From NCBI RefSeq assembly GCF_016307205.1, contig NZ_JAEIJD010000008.1:55747-119746 (forward strand): a DNA stretch of 64,000 nt, in the 5' to 3' direction. Position 1 is the first letter of the stretch. Every line of letters begins with the position of its first letter. The translations under genes and the position numbers were made by a program. The notes under the pieces were generated by a model. That model had not been told where the DNA came from. It made no database searches and saw only the letters and a program-made list of their open reading frames with translations. Source of the DNA: Pontibaca salina (GTDB lineage: Bacteria > Pseudomonadota > Alphaproteobacteria > Rhodobacterales > Rhodobacteraceae). Shown piece after piece: positions 62,716 through 64,000 of this stretch.

Positions 62716-63687
62716 ATGAAGACTGCGTCATTAGGGGTTTTCGGTTTCTTGGCCGTAATGGCTATGCCTGGAGAGGCAAAAGCCGAGTGCGGCGAAGTTT
62801 CCATCACCGAGATGAACTGGGCATCGGCAGCTATTGTCACCCAATTAGCCAAGTTTCTCATGGAGCAAGGGTATGGCTGCACGGTTACCGTGGTTCCATC
62901 CGACCCGACACCTGCGATGGTGTCCGTTGCCGAGAATAACGAGCCGCACATTATCACCGAGCTCTGGCTCAACGGCGTTGGTGACATTTACGACAGGTTG
63001 AAAGATGAAGGGAAGCTTGACGAATTGGCCCCGGTTTTAGATCCCGGAGGCGTAGAAGGGTGGTGGGTGCCGACGTATTTGGCTGAAAAACACCCAGAGC
63101 TTAAGTCGATTGACGGCGTGTTGGCCAATCCAGAACTGGTCGGAGGAATTTTCAATAACTGTCCAGATGGGTTTGGGTGCCGTATTCGAAACGACAATCT
63201 GGTTAGGGCCGTTGATATGGAAGGACACGGGTTAAAGGTGTTCAATCATGGATCGGGAGAGACGCTGGCAACATCCATTGCCTCGGCCTATGAAAATCAG
63301 GAAGCTTGGTTTGGGTATTACTGGGGCCCGACAGAGGTGATGGGTAAATATGATATGACCCGCGTATCACTTGGCAAATATCATACGGAAATTGATAGGG
63401 CCAATCAAAACGCGAACAACGCTGATCCGCAGATATCGGAATTCCCAGATGCTCCGGTTTACACAGTCGTTACAACGGACTTTAGGGAGCGCGAACCGGA
63501 AGTTGCTGAAATGATGAGCAATTTCACCATAGAGACAGACACGATGAGTGCTCTTCTTGGCTGGAAGAGTGAAAACTCAGCCTCGATCGAGGAAACGGTT
63601 GTGCGCTTTATTCAGGATCATTCCAACGCTTGGAGCAGTTGGGTAAGTGACGAGGCGCGCCAGAACTTGGGGAGGTTCATCGACTGA
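62716..63687 (+). CDS. Glycine betaine/choline-type ABC transporter binding protein (ProX/OpuAC-like)
   Basis: A 323-residue secreted protein with signal peptide (SLGVFGFLAVMAMPGEAKA). Mature part: VSITEMNWASAAIVTQLAKFLMEQGYG with an early Trp, ITELWLNGVG, and EGWWVPTYLAEKHPELKSIDG, aromatic residues that could build the cation-pi cage for quaternary ammonium ligands (betaine, choline, DMSP). Follows the methyltransferase genes by 141 bp; ribosome site GGGAGG (62706-62711). The transporter likely feeds the demethylation enzymes. Confidence 0.85.
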   Translation: MKTASLGVFGFLAVMAMPGEAKAECGEVSITEMNWASAAIVTQLAKFLMEQGYGCTVTVVPSDPTPAMVSVAENNEPHIITELWLNGVGDIYDRLKDEGKLDELAPVLDPGGVEGWWVPTYLAEKHPELKSIDGVLANPELVGGIFNNCPDGFGCRIRNDNLVRAVDMEGHGLKVFNHGSGETLATSIASAYENQEAWFGYYWGPTEVMGKYDMTRVSLGKYHTEIDRANQNANNADPQISEFPDAPVYTVVTTDFREREPEVAEMMSNFTIETDTMSALLGWKSENSASIEETVVRFIQDHSNAWSSWVSDEARQNLGRFID

Positions 63688-63762
63688 TCCGAGGCAGTCG
63701 CGCAGGCGATACACGGTTGCAAAGGTTTGATCGGCTTGGCCGATAACTCGGAAGGCAAATTA

Positions 63763-64000
63763 ATGGCCACTTACGATTTTATATTTGACCGTTTGGGTCT
63801 GCGTGACTGGTGTGGGGGCGAAGCAGATTTCGGCCCCACCGGCAAGCCCTTGTCGATGGCTGATTTGATGGCTCAAAGTAAAGCAAAAGAGGTCGAGGTG
63901 TCGGCTTGGGACACGCCCTTTCCCTCGCTGGATGCGCTGCACGACGCCTGTGCGGCGATCCCGCAATCGCGGGCTCTGACCCGCGGGCTGGAAGAGGGGT
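63763..64000 (+). CDS. ProW-like ABC transporter permease, N-terminal part only
   Basis: A partial open frame starting at ATG 63763 after GAAGG; 79 codons until the window end. The hydrophilic start (MATYDFIFDRLGLRDWCGGE) and the acidic middle are what ProW-type betaine permeases have before their membrane segments. Assigned mainly by its place directly after the binding protein gene. Confidence 0.6.
   Translation, partial: MATYDFIFDRLGLRDWCGGEADFGPTGKPLSMADLMAQSKAKEVEVSAWDTPFPSLDALHDACAAIPQSRALTRGLEEG

Overview
The window looks like the chromosome of a marine alphaproteobacterium of the Rhodobacterales (Roseobacter group). The basis is a complete cbb3-type oxidase locus (ccoNOQP-GHIS) with FnrL-like sites, core genes of typical Rhodobacterales type (yejEF, clpS, a DacF-like carboxypeptidase with a SPOR domain), an initiator tRNA of alphaproteobacterial type, high-GC core DNA, and a folate-linked demethylation cluster beside a betaine-type transporter. 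The taxon is inferred from gene content; no rRNA is present.

Layout. 1-2668: end of a yej-type oligopeptide ABC transporter. 2720-12488: universal stress protein, then the cbb3 oxidase and its maturation genes (ccoS, 52 codons, closes the set). 12576-16874: SDR protein, RsmC-like methyltransferase, clpS, D-Ala-D-Ala carboxypeptidase. 17011-17087: tRNA-fMet, the attachment site of a 15.3 kb integrative island (17088-32421) bounded by a 49 bp exact repeat of the tRNA 3' part. The island has a P4-type integrase, an AlpA-like regulator, a primase-polymerase and a D5-type helicase (a phage-satellite layout). Its cargo is a defence cassette: Dcm-like methyltransferase, Vsr nuclease, and a tightly coupled operon of a MORC/MutL-like GHKL ATPase, a Z1-domain ATPase, a PD-(D/E)XK protein and an AIPR protein, with a broken DUF2971-like gene.

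32378-37341: a second recombination module at the same tRNA tail, with one large serine recombinase, two tyrosine recombinase-like proteins and a small helix-turn-helix protein in one overlapping operon. 37678-51942: an accessory zone with AT-richer sulfotransferase and glycosyltransferase genes (probably cell-surface glycan modification) separated by decayed IS5, IS256, IS3 and IS21 elements. 52018-56396: a PhnDCE-like ABC transporter behind a di-heme cytochrome c peroxidase-like protein, preceded by a nested palindrome with a Fur-like core. 56400-57893: remnants, including a second copy of the serine recombinase 3' end and of a glycosyltransferase 3' end. 57907-64000: LysR regulator and a probable operon with two GcvT/DmdA-like methyltransferases, a MetF-like reductase, and a ProX/ProW-type betaine uptake system, which together suggest uptake and tetrahydrofolate-dependent demethylation of a methylated osmolyte.

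The strongest candidates for a less-described system are the GHKL-Z1-PD-(D/E)XK-AIPR plus Dcm/Vsr cassette on a satellite-like island, the mixed serine/tyrosine recombinase operon, and the di-heme protein/PhnDCE-like operon with its compound operator.
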